From positions 1 to 8,333 of the forward strand of contig DIUL01000162.1 of NCBI GenBank assembly GCA_002422345.1: 8,333 nt of DNA, in the 5' to 3' direction. The notes below the pieces were generated by a model. It was not told the origin of the DNA. It saw only the letters and a program-made list of their open reading frames with translations, and ran no database searches. Shown here piece by piece: positions 1 through 6,364 of this stretch (the first letter of the stretch is position 1; every line of letters starts with the position of its first letter). The translations under genes were made by a program, and so were the position numbers. This stretch comes from Acetobacteraceae bacterium UBA6159. GTDB taxonomy: Bacteria; Pseudomonadota; Alphaproteobacteria; Acetobacterales; Acetobacteraceae.

Positions 1-2
1 CG

Positions 3-1127
3 TCAGCGTTGAACAGCCGTGGGGGGGAGGCCTACGTCACCCCCGGCAAGGAACCGATCATCCAGTCGCTGCTCACGGCGATGGGCAAATACATGATCGG
101 CCGCGACAGCCGCCAGATCCGTCACACCGCCCAGGTCATCTTCGACGACTTCGCGATGCGCCGAGCGTCGCTGGATTTGCTGTCGGCGTGGAGCGCGCTT
201 GAGATTGCGATGTGGGACATCGTCGCCAAGGCCGCAGGGCAGCCGCTCTACAATATCCTCGGCGGTGCGTCGCGGGAGCGGGTGAAGGTTTATGCGAATG
301 GGTGGTCGAGCGGGACGGACTCGATCGAACAGAACCTGGAACGCGCGCTGAAGGTGAAGGAAATGGGCTTCACCGCCCTGAAGTGGGACCCGTTCCCCGG
401 GCCGTGGCGCAGCTTCATCCATCGGGAGGACGAAGACCACGTCGTCCGCTACGTCCGCCGCATGCGCGAGACGCTCGGCCCTGACTTCGGACTGCTCATC
501 GAATGCCACCGGCGGCTGGCGCCGATGCACGCGATCCGGATAGGGCAGCGGCTGCGGGAGTTCGATATCGGCTGGTACGAGGAACCGTGCCTGTGCGACA
601 ATATCGAACTGGTGGCCGAGGTGCGGCGCGCGATGCCGGGCATCCCGATCGTTACGGGTGAGGCGATCTACTCGAAGGAGGGCTTCGCGCAGGCCTTGGC
701 GGCTCGGGCGGCGGATATCATCAATCCGGATATCTGCAATTGCGGCGGGATCACCACGATGCTGGACATCGCGGCGATGGCGGCCCCGCATGCGGTGGCG
801 GTGGCGCCGCACAATTATAACTCCACGCTGGTGGGGCTGGCGGCGACGGTGCAGCTTTCCGCGATGATCCCGAATTTCTGGATCGCCGAGTGCTTCGTGA
901 ATTTGAAGCCGGCGTGTGATGAGATCGCGGTGGCGCCTTTGGTGGTGAAGGACAGTTTCGTGGAGCTGCCGACGACACCGGGGATCGGGATTGATCTGGA
1001 CGTGGAACGGCTGCGTGGGAAGCCTTACCGGGATATGGGGACGAAGGCTGGGAAGGCTTTGCGGAGCTATACGGAGGAGTTTCCGAAGAAGGCGTATCAG
1101 GTGGCGGCGACCCGGACGGGGTATTGA
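3..1127 (+). CDS. Mandelate racemase/muconate lactonizing enzyme family protein (enolase superfamily), probable sugar-acid dehydratase, 5' partial
   Basis: An enolase-superfamily enzyme that would use Mg2+ to abstract the alpha-proton of an acid-sugar carboxylate. The reading frame is open to the left edge, so the first ~25-35 residues of the capping domain are missing. Numbering from the TTG at 9, the barrel signature is nearly complete. It has Lys125 in LKWDP, metal ligands Glu165, Glu191 (WYEEP) and Glu218 (VTGEA), and an Asp241/His268 pair 27 residues apart, as in mandelate racemase (Asp270/His297). Glu165-Cys-His167 resembles the DxH of galactonate-type dehydratases, with Glu replacing Asp, and His167 is a candidate second base. 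The capping segment (residues 60-90, SALEIAMWDIVAKAAGQPLYNILGG) is typical of the family. The stop lies 6 bp before the GxxExxY gene. A run of seven G at 21-27 sits where homologues carry GWGE, and the N-terminal residues read poorly there, so a frameshift is possible. The family is certain; the substrate is not. Confidence 0.9.
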   Translation, partial: SALNSRGGEAYVTPGKEPIIQSLLTAMGKYMIGRDSRQIRHTAQVIFDDFAMRRASLDLLSAWSALEIAMWDIVAKAAGQPLYNILGGASRERVKVYANGWSSGTDSIEQNLERALKVKEMGFTALKWDPFPGPWRSFIHREDEDHVVRYVRRMRETLGPDFGLLIECHRRLAPMHAIRIGQRLREFDIGWYEEPCLCDNIELVAEVRRAMPGIPIVTGEAIYSKEGFAQALAARAADIINPDICNCGGITTMLDIAAMAAPHAVAVAPHNYNSTLVGLAATVQLSAMIPNFWIAECFVNLKPACDEIAVAPLVVKDSFVELPTTPGIGIDLDVERLRGKPYRDMGTKAGKALRSYTEEFPKKAYQVAATRTGY

Positions 1128-1133
1128 GGTCGG

Positions 1134-1514
1134 ATGACCATCGAAGGCACCGCGATCAATCAGCTTTCCGAGCGGATTATCGGCGGTGCCTTCAAGGTCG
1201 CGAACGCACTGGGTACCGGGTTTCTCGAGAAGGTCTACGAGAATGCCCTGGCGCATGAACTGCGGAAGGCGGGGCTACAGGTTCGGCAACAGGTTGGTGT
1301 GGCTGTACACTACGACGGTGTTGTCGTTGGTGAATACAGCGCCGACCTGCTGGTTGAGGACACGGTGATCGTTGAGTTGAAGGCGATCAGAACACTCGAC
1401 CCGGTGCATGTGGCGCAGGGCCTGAATTACCTTCGGGCGACGGGATTGCCGCTTTGCCTGTTGCTGAATTTCGGTACGCCACGCTTGCAGATACGGCGGT
1501 TGGTGCTTGGATAG
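1134..1514 (+). CDS. GxxExxY protein (PD-(D/E)XK nuclease-like fold)
   Basis: A 126-residue protein of the GxxExxY family, which is usually about 125 residues long, so this copy is full length. The name-giving motif is at residues 29-35 (GFLEKVY), followed by ENALAHELRKAG. A PD-(D/E)XK-like core follows, with Asp71 in YSADLLVED and Glu81-Leu-Lys83 in VIVELKAI. The C-terminal part (HVAQGLNYLRATGLPLCLLL) is also typical. To my knowledge the family has no established function, although the fold suggests DNA cleavage or a nuclease-derived binding role. The ATG at 1134 has a GAGGT Shine-Dalgarno sequence at 1126-1130 that overlaps the stop codon of the preceding gene, so the two genes may be translationally coupled. 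A metabolic partnership with an enolase-superfamily enzyme is unlikely. Genes of this family are, as I recall, often scattered in many copies and found near short CACAGATG-type repeats, and such a repeat lies just downstream here. Confidence 0.9.
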   Translation: MTIEGTAINQLSERIIGGAFKVANALGTGFLEKVYENALAHELRKAGLQVRQQVGVAVHYDGVVVGEYSADLLVEDTVIVELKAIRTLDPVHVAQGLNYLRATGLPLCLLLNFGTPRLQIRRLVLG

Positions 1515-1546
1515 GGCAGTGTTGCGGTCCTCGGGCATGTATATTC

Positions 1547-1576
1547 GCCACAGATGTACACAGATGAACACGGATG
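1547..1576 (+). repeat. Left arm of a 30-bp perfect inverted repeat made of 10-bp CACAGATGWA-type units
   Basis: Three tandem 10-bp units begin at 1549, 1559 and 1569: CACAGATGTA, CACAGATGAA and CACGGATGTG. The 30-base arm 1547-1576 is the exact reverse complement of 1736-1765. Further pairing outside it is broken after one mismatch (TT at 1544-1545 with AA at 1767-1768). The arm starts 33 bases after the stop of the GxxExxY gene. Translated on the - strand it gives the phrase SVFICVHLW, a by-product typical of this repeat type and not a real protein. Confidence 0.9.
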
Positions 1577-1735
1577 TGGTGCGAGGCTGGGGGGATTGAT
1601 CAGCGCTCCGGGTGTGTGGCGATGGCGGACATTTCGACACGCGTGCCTTCGGCATATTCTTCCTGTACCGGATTGACTCAACGCCGCATTGCCCACGCGC
1701 ATGTCCGGTTCAGGGGCGATGGCGGCGCGCCAACC

Positions 1736-1765
1736 CATCCGTGTTCATCTGTGTACATCTGTGGC
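1736..1765 (-). repeat. Right arm of the 30-bp perfect inverted repeat
   Basis: This is the exact reverse complement of 1547-1576, reading CATCCGTGTT, CATCTGTGTA, CATCTGTGG on the + strand. It ends 16 bases before the stop of the convergent CoA-transferase gene. The arms are 159 bp apart, which is too far for a normal intrinsic terminator. The structure looks more like the ends of a small mobile or dispersed element, or a paired protein-binding site. Its translation on the + strand (HPCSSVYICG) is again the typical nonsense phrase from such repeats. Confidence 0.9.
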
Positions 1766-1781
1766 TAAACATCCCCTATCC

Positions 1782-3197
1782 CTAACCAGGCCGCGCCACC
1801 CACTCCGCCTTATGATACCCCAACGGCACGGACGGCCGAGCCCAATGCGGCTTGGTTTCTGACAGCTCAACGACGGGGCCAAGGTGCTTCAGCGGACCCG
1901 ACGGGGTTTGTGACACCATCGACCAACGATCCAGTTCCTCGGCCGAGAACTCCTCGGGTGCGGCGCGGGCGGCGGCTTCCGGGACCTCTCCCAGATCGAC
2001 GATCCACTTGCCCACCTGCGCCAGTGAAATCCGCACCATCCAGCTTCCGCCTTCCCGCGCGCGCCGGCCCAGCGCCACCATCGCGCCTAACGCCATCAGG
2101 TATCCGGTGCAATAATCGATGGCGGAGACGGGGTAGAACTGCGGACCGGGGGTGCTGGCCGGCACGACCTCCGCCTGGCGCGACGTGATGCCGCTGACGG
2201 TCTGCACCACCGTGTCGAAGCCGCGGCGGGAGGCCCATGGTCCTTCATGCCCAAAGGCGCACAGCGACACATAGACCAGGCCTGGGCGCAGGGCCGCGAG
2301 TTCCTCGGGCGACAGGCCGCGCCCGCCGAGGGAGCCGGGGCGATAGCCTTGGCTGAAGACATCGGCGTCCTTGACCAGGCCACGCAGGGTCTCGACATCG
2401 GCCGGCTGCCGCAGATCGAGTTGCGCGGACAGCTTGCCGTGGCCCGTATCCCACTCCTGATACCCAAGGTTCGGCAGATGGGCGCCGGTGATCTTCAGGA
2501 CATCCGCCCCGTGTTCGGCCAGCGTGCGCGCGCAGGTCGGGCCGGCCAGAACCCGGGTCAGGTCGAGCACCCGGACGCCCGACAAAGGGCGGTTACCGGG
2601 GGGCAGGGGTTCGGGCGGGGCCTCGCCGATCTTGATGACCTCCATCACCGGCAGGGCGGCGATGGCGGCGGCCTGCGGGTGGGTCGCCCACTCCGCGGCG
2701 GTGCGGACCATGCCGCCGGCGCCTTTGGCGGCGATGATCGCTTCCTCCAGGTCCTGCGCGTTCCAGTTCAGTACTGCCTTGGCCACGGCGTCGCGGTCCT
2801 CCGCCACGCCCAGGACGGAGAGGGCGGCAGCGCGGTGGTTGGGGAAGTTGCAATGCAGATAGGACCAGCGCCCGTCCTTGGTCGGGTAGACGCCCATGAT
2901 GGAGTTGCGACGGGCCGAGACCTCTCCATCCCCCAGCTTCATGTAGTGCCCGCTGCGGAGGGAGGCGGTCGCCTGCCGAACATCGACCGAGATCGACTGC
3001 CGCCGCCCGGTCCGCAGCGCCCACAGGTCCTCGACCGCCAGGCCGGTGGCGCCGAGGGTGGCCGCTCCGGCAACGCCGATGCGGTAGGGGGTGGGCAGGA
3101 TGGGATCGACGCCGCCCGGGAAGGCGACATTGTCCGATAGGGTGATGGGCCAGCCAACGGCGGGCAGGATGGAGGCCAGGGCGTCACGTGGCGTCAT
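1782..3197 (-). CDS. CaiB/BaiF-family (class III) CoA-transferase, two-part with tail-first domain order
   Basis: A 471-residue CoA-transferase of family III, which moves CoA between carboxylic acids. The canonical head of the family lies in the C-terminal half. It comprises LSGVRVLDLTRVLAGP (205-220), EHGADVLKI (228-236), GHGKLSAQLDL (252-262), ADVFSQGYRPG (278-288), RPGLVYVSLCAFGHEGPW (304-321) and the likely catalytic Asp361 in IDYCTG. The N-terminal ~200 residues carry what is usually the tail of the fold (SVDVRQA at 70-76, GVYPTKDGRW at 102-111, AAEWATHPQ at 167-175). The start at 3197 is chosen because AGGGGAG (3210-3204) stands 6 nt before that ATG and because the open frame further upstream runs into the transporter gene. 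It lies 50 bp after the MFS gene on the same strand, so the two are probably co-transcribed. The donor and acceptor acids are unknown. Confidence 0.9.
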   Translation of the reverse strand: MTPRDALASILPAVGWPITLSDNVAFPGGVDPILPTPYRIGVAGAATLGATGLAVEDLWALRTGRRQSISVDVRQATASLRSGHYMKLGDGEVSARRNSIMGVYPTKDGRWSYLHCNFPNHRAAALSVLGVAEDRDAVAKAVLNWNAQDLEEAIIAAKGAGGMVRTAAEWATHPQAAAIAALPVMEVIKIGEAPPEPLPPGNRPLSGVRVLDLTRVLAGPTCARTLAEHGADVLKITGAHLPNLGYQEWDTGHGKLSAQLDLRQPADVETLRGLVKDADVFSQGYRPGSLGGRGLSPEELAALRPGLVYVSLCAFGHEGPWASRRGFDTVVQTVSGITSRQAEVVPASTPGPQFYPVSAIDYCTGYLMALGAMVALGRRAREGGSWMVRISLAQVGKWIVDLGEVPEAAARAAPEEFSAEELDRWSMVSQTPSGPLKHLGPVVELSETKPHWARPSVPLGYHKAEWVARPG

Positions 3198-3203
3198 CGT
3201 CGT

Positions 3204-3210
3204 CTCCCCT
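3204..3210 (-). promoter_or_regulatory. Ribosome binding site that fixes the CoA-transferase start
   Basis: AGGGGAG on the - strand, with 6 nt to the ATG at 3197. It argues for the 471-residue product over a 521-residue one starting at 3347, whose extra residues (Gly/Ala/Arg-rich, low complexity) are only an out-of-frame reading of the transporter's 3' end. Confidence 0.75.
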
Positions 3211-3247
3211 TGATTTACGGGCAGCATGACTGGTTTCGCGGTGCTTG

Positions 3248-4486
3248 TCAGGCCGCCGCCGGCAACTCCCGCGGCAGCAGCGCCACCACCGCGATCGTCG
3301 CCGCCGCGGCGCCGGCCAAGATCAGGAACAGCGTATCGAACCCCCACCGCTGGTGCACGAACGCGATCAGCGGCAGCGCCGCCGCCAGCACGGTGAAGCT
3401 CACGACGTAGCGCACACCGTAGATACGCGCCCTGAATGGACCAGAGGCCATCTTCCCGATCATGTAGTCATTGATCGGTATCTGCCCGAACGCCCCCAGC
3501 ATGAACCCGAACGCCGCCGCCAGGGCGATCGTGTCGTGCAGCCCCGGCATCAGGCCGAAGAACACCAACTGGATCGCCGCCACCGTCAGGAAAACGGTCC
3601 TGGGCCCGAACTTGTCCAGCATGCTCCCCACCACCAACTGCGCCAAGGACGCGACCGAGAACACGACGAACGCGAACACCCCCACCGCCGTCGCCACATC
3701 GGCATGGATCGGCAGCCCGACGCGATCGGACCAGGCCGCCGTCTCGGCCGCGAGGCCCTGCAGGCGTTCATCGAAGATCTTCGGCAAGGCAAACGTCGTC
3801 GACTGGAAGATGATCGAGGAGATCGCCGTCGTCGCGAAGACGATCGCCGACACTCGCATCAGGATCGCCCTCCGATCCGGGGAAATCGGCGCGGCGGCCG
3901 CGGGCGCGGCGCGGGCGGCGGTCTCGGCGGGGCGGATTTCGTCCCACTGCAAGGCCGCGTAGGCAAAGCCGATCAGGATGGAAACGACTCCCGGCACGAC
4001 GAAGGCCGTCCGCCAGCCGCCATTATCGATGAAATAGCCGGTGATCAGGGCAGCGCTCGCGACTCCCAGATTGCCGAACACGCCGTTCACCGCGATCCGC
4101 ATCCCCGTGTTCCGCCACTTGCCCGTCACGATCGCCAGCCCCACCGGATGGTAGATCGCGGCGAACATGCCGATCACGAGCAACCCCGCGCCGATCTGCA
4201 ACGGCGTCGCGGCAAAGCTGGTCAGGATCGCCGCCAGCCCGATACCGATGAAGAACACGACCATCATGCCATCCCGGCTCCATTTATCCGCCAGCCAGCC
4301 GGCGGGCAGGGAGAACAGGCCGAACGCCAGGAACCCGGGCGTGGCATAGGCGAGCAACTCCCCATAGCTCAGCCCCCAGTCGCGGGTCAGGGTCAAGGCG
4401 GCGACGGTGGCGAAGATCAGCGTGAACAGATGGTCCAGGAAATGGCCGGAGTTCAGCAGCAGGAAGTGCAGGCGGTCACGGTTCAT
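3248..4486 (-). CDS. Major facilitator superfamily transporter, FSR (fosmidomycin-resistance)-like
   Basis: A 412-residue inner-membrane carrier with the usual ~12 hydrophobic segments. Six lie in residues 7-180. A charged, Ala-rich central loop follows at 180-208 (EIRPAETAARAAPAAAAPISPDRR), and the second half runs from 210 to 405. The motif A region is GWLADKWSRDG (63-73), with a weaker repeat GSMLDKFGPR (287-296). NSGHFLDH (12-19) and YHPVGLAI..GKWRNTGMR..NGVFGNLG (112-141) recall the FSR subgroup, though the subgroup call is weaker than the superfamily call. The start at 4486 is supported by GAGGGGG (4497-4491) just upstream. Alternatives at 4549 (ATG) and 4573 (TTG) would add a basic, non-membrane leader without a ribosome binding site. 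It is the first gene of a probable two-gene operon with the CoA-transferase and diverges from the AraC-type regulator. It may import the organic acid used by the neighbours or export a product. Confidence 0.9.
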   Translation of the reverse strand: MNRDRLHFLLLNSGHFLDHLFTLIFATVAALTLTRDWGLSYGELLAYATPGFLAFGLFSLPAGWLADKWSRDGMMVVFFIGIGLAAILTSFAATPLQIGAGLLVIGMFAAIYHPVGLAIVTGKWRNTGMRIAVNGVFGNLGVASAALITGYFIDNGGWRTAFVVPGVVSILIGFAYAALQWDEIRPAETAARAAPAAAAPISPDRRAILMRVSAIVFATTAISSIIFQSTTFALPKIFDERLQGLAAETAAWSDRVGLPIHADVATAVGVFAFVVFSVASLAQLVVGSMLDKFGPRTVFLTVAAIQLVFFGLMPGLHDTIALAAAFGFMLGAFGQIPINDYMIGKMASGPFRARIYGVRYVVSFTVLAAALPLIAFVHQRWGFDTLFLILAGAAAATIAVVALLPRELPAAA

Positions 4487-4602
4487 GGGTCCCCCTCGGG
4501 CCGCCCTGCGCGGGGTGGCCGCTTGGTCATTTCTGGGGATGGTAGCCATGGCGGGATTGCGGTGTCTTGCCAAATATCATCGCGTATCGGACAGTCCACC
4601 TC
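4487..4602. promoter_or_regulatory. Divergent intergenic region between the transporter and AraC-type regulator genes
   Basis: These 116 bp must hold the promoters of both divergent genes and probably the regulator's operator. It is locally less GC-rich around 4567-4592. I see an 8-bp palindrome GCCATGGC at 4545-4552, but no convincing -35/-10 pair on either strand and no clear pair of direct repeats of the AraC type. The regulatory role is inferred from gene arrangement alone. Confidence 0.45.
4491..4497 (-). promoter_or_regulatory. Ribosome binding site that fixes the MFS transporter start
   Basis: GAGGGGG on the - strand ends 4 nt before the ATG at 4486. No comparable sequence precedes the upstream in-frame starts at 4549 and 4573. 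Confidence 0.65.
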
Positions 4603-5391
4603 ATGCGCAGCACCGACCCCGACGACTACCAGGCCGTCCCCCGGCCGCTCGGCGCCATGGCCAAGAGCTTCCCCGACGGGTTCCGTATCCAGCCGCACAC
4701 CCACCGGCGGGACCAGTTCGTCTATGCCGTCAACGGCACCATGCGCGTCCATACCGGCGCCGAGGCCTGGATCGTCCCGCCCGACCGCGCTGTCTACCTG
4801 CCCGCCGGGGTCGAGCACGCGATCGACATCCGCGGCGATGTGGAAATGCGGACGGTCTACCTGACGCAATCGGCCGCGCCCGACCTGCCAACCCAGCCGA
4901 TCGTGGTGGAGGTCCGGCCCCTGCTACGCGCCCTGATCCTGGCCCTGATCGAGGAACCCGTCCTGTACGACGAAGCCGGAAGGGGCGGGGCCATCGCGCG
5001 CCTGATCCTGTCGGAGATTGCGCGCGCGAGGTCCCTGCCGCTGCGCGTCCCGATGCCCAGCGATCCCAGGCTGCGGCGGGTGTGTTCGGCGCTGCTGGCG
5101 GACCCGGCGGACGCTCGGGGGTTGGAGGACTGGGCCGTGTCCTCCGGCGCCTCCGCCCGCACCCTGGCGCGTTTGTTTGAGCAGGAGGTGGGGCTGACCT
5201 TCACTGCCTGGCGGCAATTGGCGCGGTTCCATAACGCGTTGGAGGCTTTGGTGCGGGGCGAACCCGTCGCTCGGGTGGCCGAACGTAATGGCTATCGCGG
5301 CGCGAGCGCTTTCGCCGCGGCCTTCCGCAAGGTCATGGGTGTGGCGCCATCAGCCGTGGCGCGTTCCGACTGGGACGGCGGTGGGCCCTGA
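4603..5391 (+). CDS. AraC-family transcriptional regulator with N-terminal cupin sensor
   Basis: A 262-residue regulator. The N-terminal cupin-like sensor begins with PHTHRRDQFVYAVNGTMRV (31-49), whose paired His32/His34 and downstream His72 (PAGVEHAI) suggest a ligand or metal pocket. The C-terminal AraC/XylS DNA-binding domain has its first helix-turn-helix at about 173-195 (LEDWAVSSGASARTLARLF) and its second at 222-243, with the hallmark GYRGASAFAAAFRKVMGVAPSA (230-251). I chose the ATG at 4603 because family members start ~10 residues before the cupin. A TTG at 4567 would add 12 residues, and neither start has a strong Shine-Dalgarno sequence. The gene is transcribed away from the MFS/CoA-transferase operon, the usual layout for a local activator or repressor. 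It ends 4 bp from the convergent argF stop, with no visible terminator between them. Confidence 0.9.
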   Translation: MRSTDPDDYQAVPRPLGAMAKSFPDGFRIQPHTHRRDQFVYAVNGTMRVHTGAEAWIVPPDRAVYLPAGVEHAIDIRGDVEMRTVYLTQSAAPDLPTQPIVVEVRPLLRALILALIEEPVLYDEAGRGGAIARLILSEIARARSLPLRVPMPSDPRLRRVCSALLADPADARGLEDWAVSSGASARTLARLFEQEVGLTFTAWRQLARFHNALEALVRGEPVARVAERNGYRGASAFAAAFRKVMGVAPSAVARSDWDGGGP

Positions 5392-5395
5392 CGCG

Positions 5396-6364
5396 TTACC
5401 GCGCGGCGCCCATCACCCAGGCCAACACGCCCTTCTGCGCATGCAGACGGTTCTCGGCCTCATCAAAGACGACCGACTGCGGGCCATCGATGACCTCCTC
5501 GGTCACTTCCTCTCCGCGATGGGCGGGCAGGCAGTGCATGAAGATCGCGTCCGGTTCGGCCTTTGCCATCAGCGCCTGGTCGACGCGATAGGGCGCGAGC
5601 AGGTTGTGCCGGTTTTCGCTCGGGTCGTCGGACATCGACACCCAGGCATCGGTCACGACACAGCGCGCGCCGGCGACGGCGGCGGCCGGGTCGTCCAGCA
5701 CCTCGATCTTCGCACCCTGGGAGCGGGCCCATTCGATGATCGCCTCGGGTGGACGCAGCGTCGGGGGCGTGGCCAGGCGCAAGGTGAAGTTGAACCGCAC
5801 CGCGGCCTCGATCCAGGACCGGGCGACGTTGTTGCCATCCCCAGCCCAGGCGATGATCTGGCCGGCGATCGGGCCTCGATGCTCCTCGAACGTCAGGATA
5901 TCGGCCATCAACTGGCAGGGGTGCGACTTGTCGGTCAGGCCGTTGATCACCGGCACGGTGGCATACTGCGCCAGTTCGTGCAGCTTCGATTCCTGGTCCG
6001 TCCGCAGCATGATCGCGTCGACATAGCGGGACATCACGCGCGCGGTGTCCGCCACGCTTTCCCCGCGCCCGATCTGCATGTCCTTGCTCGACAGCACGAT
6101 CACGTCGCCGCCCAACTGCCGCATCCCGACCTCGAACGACACGCGAGTGCGGGTCGATGGCTTCTCGAAGATCAGTGCCAGCGTCTTGCCGGCGAGCGGG
6201 CGGGAACTGACGCCGCCGGCGCGCTTGAAGCCGGACGCGACGTCCAGCATCTGGCGCAACGTGGCCGCGTCGTGATCCCGGATGTCGAGGAAATGCCGAG
6301 GACCGGCCCCCGTTTCAGAGGACCGGTCCGTCTCACTCGGTGTACGCCGGAGCGAAACGCTCAC
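5396..6364 (-). CDS. argF: Ornithine carbamoyltransferase
   Basis: Anabolic ornithine transcarbamylase (322 residues), which makes citrulline from carbamoyl phosphate and ornithine in arginine biosynthesis. It is cytoplasmic and normally trimeric. The carbamoyl-phosphate motif is STRTR (70-74), followed by HPCQ (148-151), the ornithine-side TDAWVSM (238-244) and the catalytic HCLPAHRGEEV (277-287). The second domain begins around IAWAGDGNNVARS (171-183). The start is the GTG at 6364, whose GTGA overlaps the argD stop, so translation is probably coupled. AAAGG at 6379-6375 may serve as a weak ribosome binding site. The first ~22 residues precede the usual start of the fold (HFLDIRDHD) and are polar, a non-conserved extension with no better internal start. 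The gene follows argD, a common alphaproteobacterial order. Confidence 0.96.
   Translation of the reverse strand: MSVSLRRTPSETDRSSETGAGPRHFLDIRDHDAATLRQMLDVASGFKRAGGVSSRPLAGKTLALIFEKPSTRTRVSFEVGMRQLGGDVIVLSSKDMQIGRGESVADTARVMSRYVDAIMLRTDQESKLHELAQYATVPVINGLTDKSHPCQLMADILTFEEHRGPIAGQIIAWAGDGNNVARSWIEAAVRFNFTLRLATPPTLRPPEAIIEWARSQGAKIEVLDDPAAAVAGARCVVTDAWVSMSDDPSENRHNLLAPYRVDQALMAKAEPDAIFMHCLPAHRGEEVTEEVIDGPQSVVFDEAENRLHAQKGVLAWVMGAAR
6350..6362 (-). other. Small hairpin over the argD stop/argF start junction
   Basis: GAGCG, a 3-base loop, then CGCTC on the - strand forms a 5-bp stem that includes the last base of the argF GTG and the end of the argD TGA. It could tune re-initiation at argF, but a stem this short is also expected by chance in GC-rich sequence. 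Confidence 0.3.

Larger units (their letters stand above)
1515..1781. other. Non-coding convergent intergenic region carrying a long inverted repeat
   Basis: This 267-bp stretch lies between the GxxExxY gene (+) and the CoA-transferase gene (-). It contains the two 30-bp inverted-repeat arms described separately and a 159-bp centre (1577-1735). I find no convincing protein, tRNA or terminator in the centre. The small ORFs that cross it (for example + strand 1574-1768) read through the repeat arms and resemble no protein. I see no short target-site duplication directly outside the arms. Confidence 0.6.

Noticed and set aside
3..1256. 417-residue open frame on the - strand opposite the enolase-superfamily gene
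   Set aside because: Arg/His/Pro-rich, low-complexity translation with no motif. It is a GC-rich shadow of a gene with clear catalytic residues on the + strand.
1547..1765. The inverted repeat as a bidirectional intrinsic terminator
   Set aside because: The arms are 159 bp apart with no T-tract, and neither arm folds on itself into a strong hairpin.
1574..1768. Short + strand frame in the intergenic region (64 residues)
   Set aside because: It reads through the inverted-repeat arm (HPCSSVYICG), a nonsense phrase produced by this repeat, and has no ribosome binding site.
2247..3140. 297-residue + strand frame opposite the CoA-transferase
   Set aside because: No recognisable motif, and the - strand CoA-transferase motifs are unambiguous.
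4567..4602. A promoter starting with TTGCCA (+) or TTGGCA (-) in the divergent region
   Set aside because: No acceptable -10 hexamer lies at 16-18 bp on either strand.
3245..4864. 539-residue open frame on the + strand opposite the MFS transporter
   Set aside because: Highly charged Arg/Gln/His/Asp composition typical of antisense to membrane-protein codons. The - strand has membrane segments, MFS motifs and a ribosome binding site.
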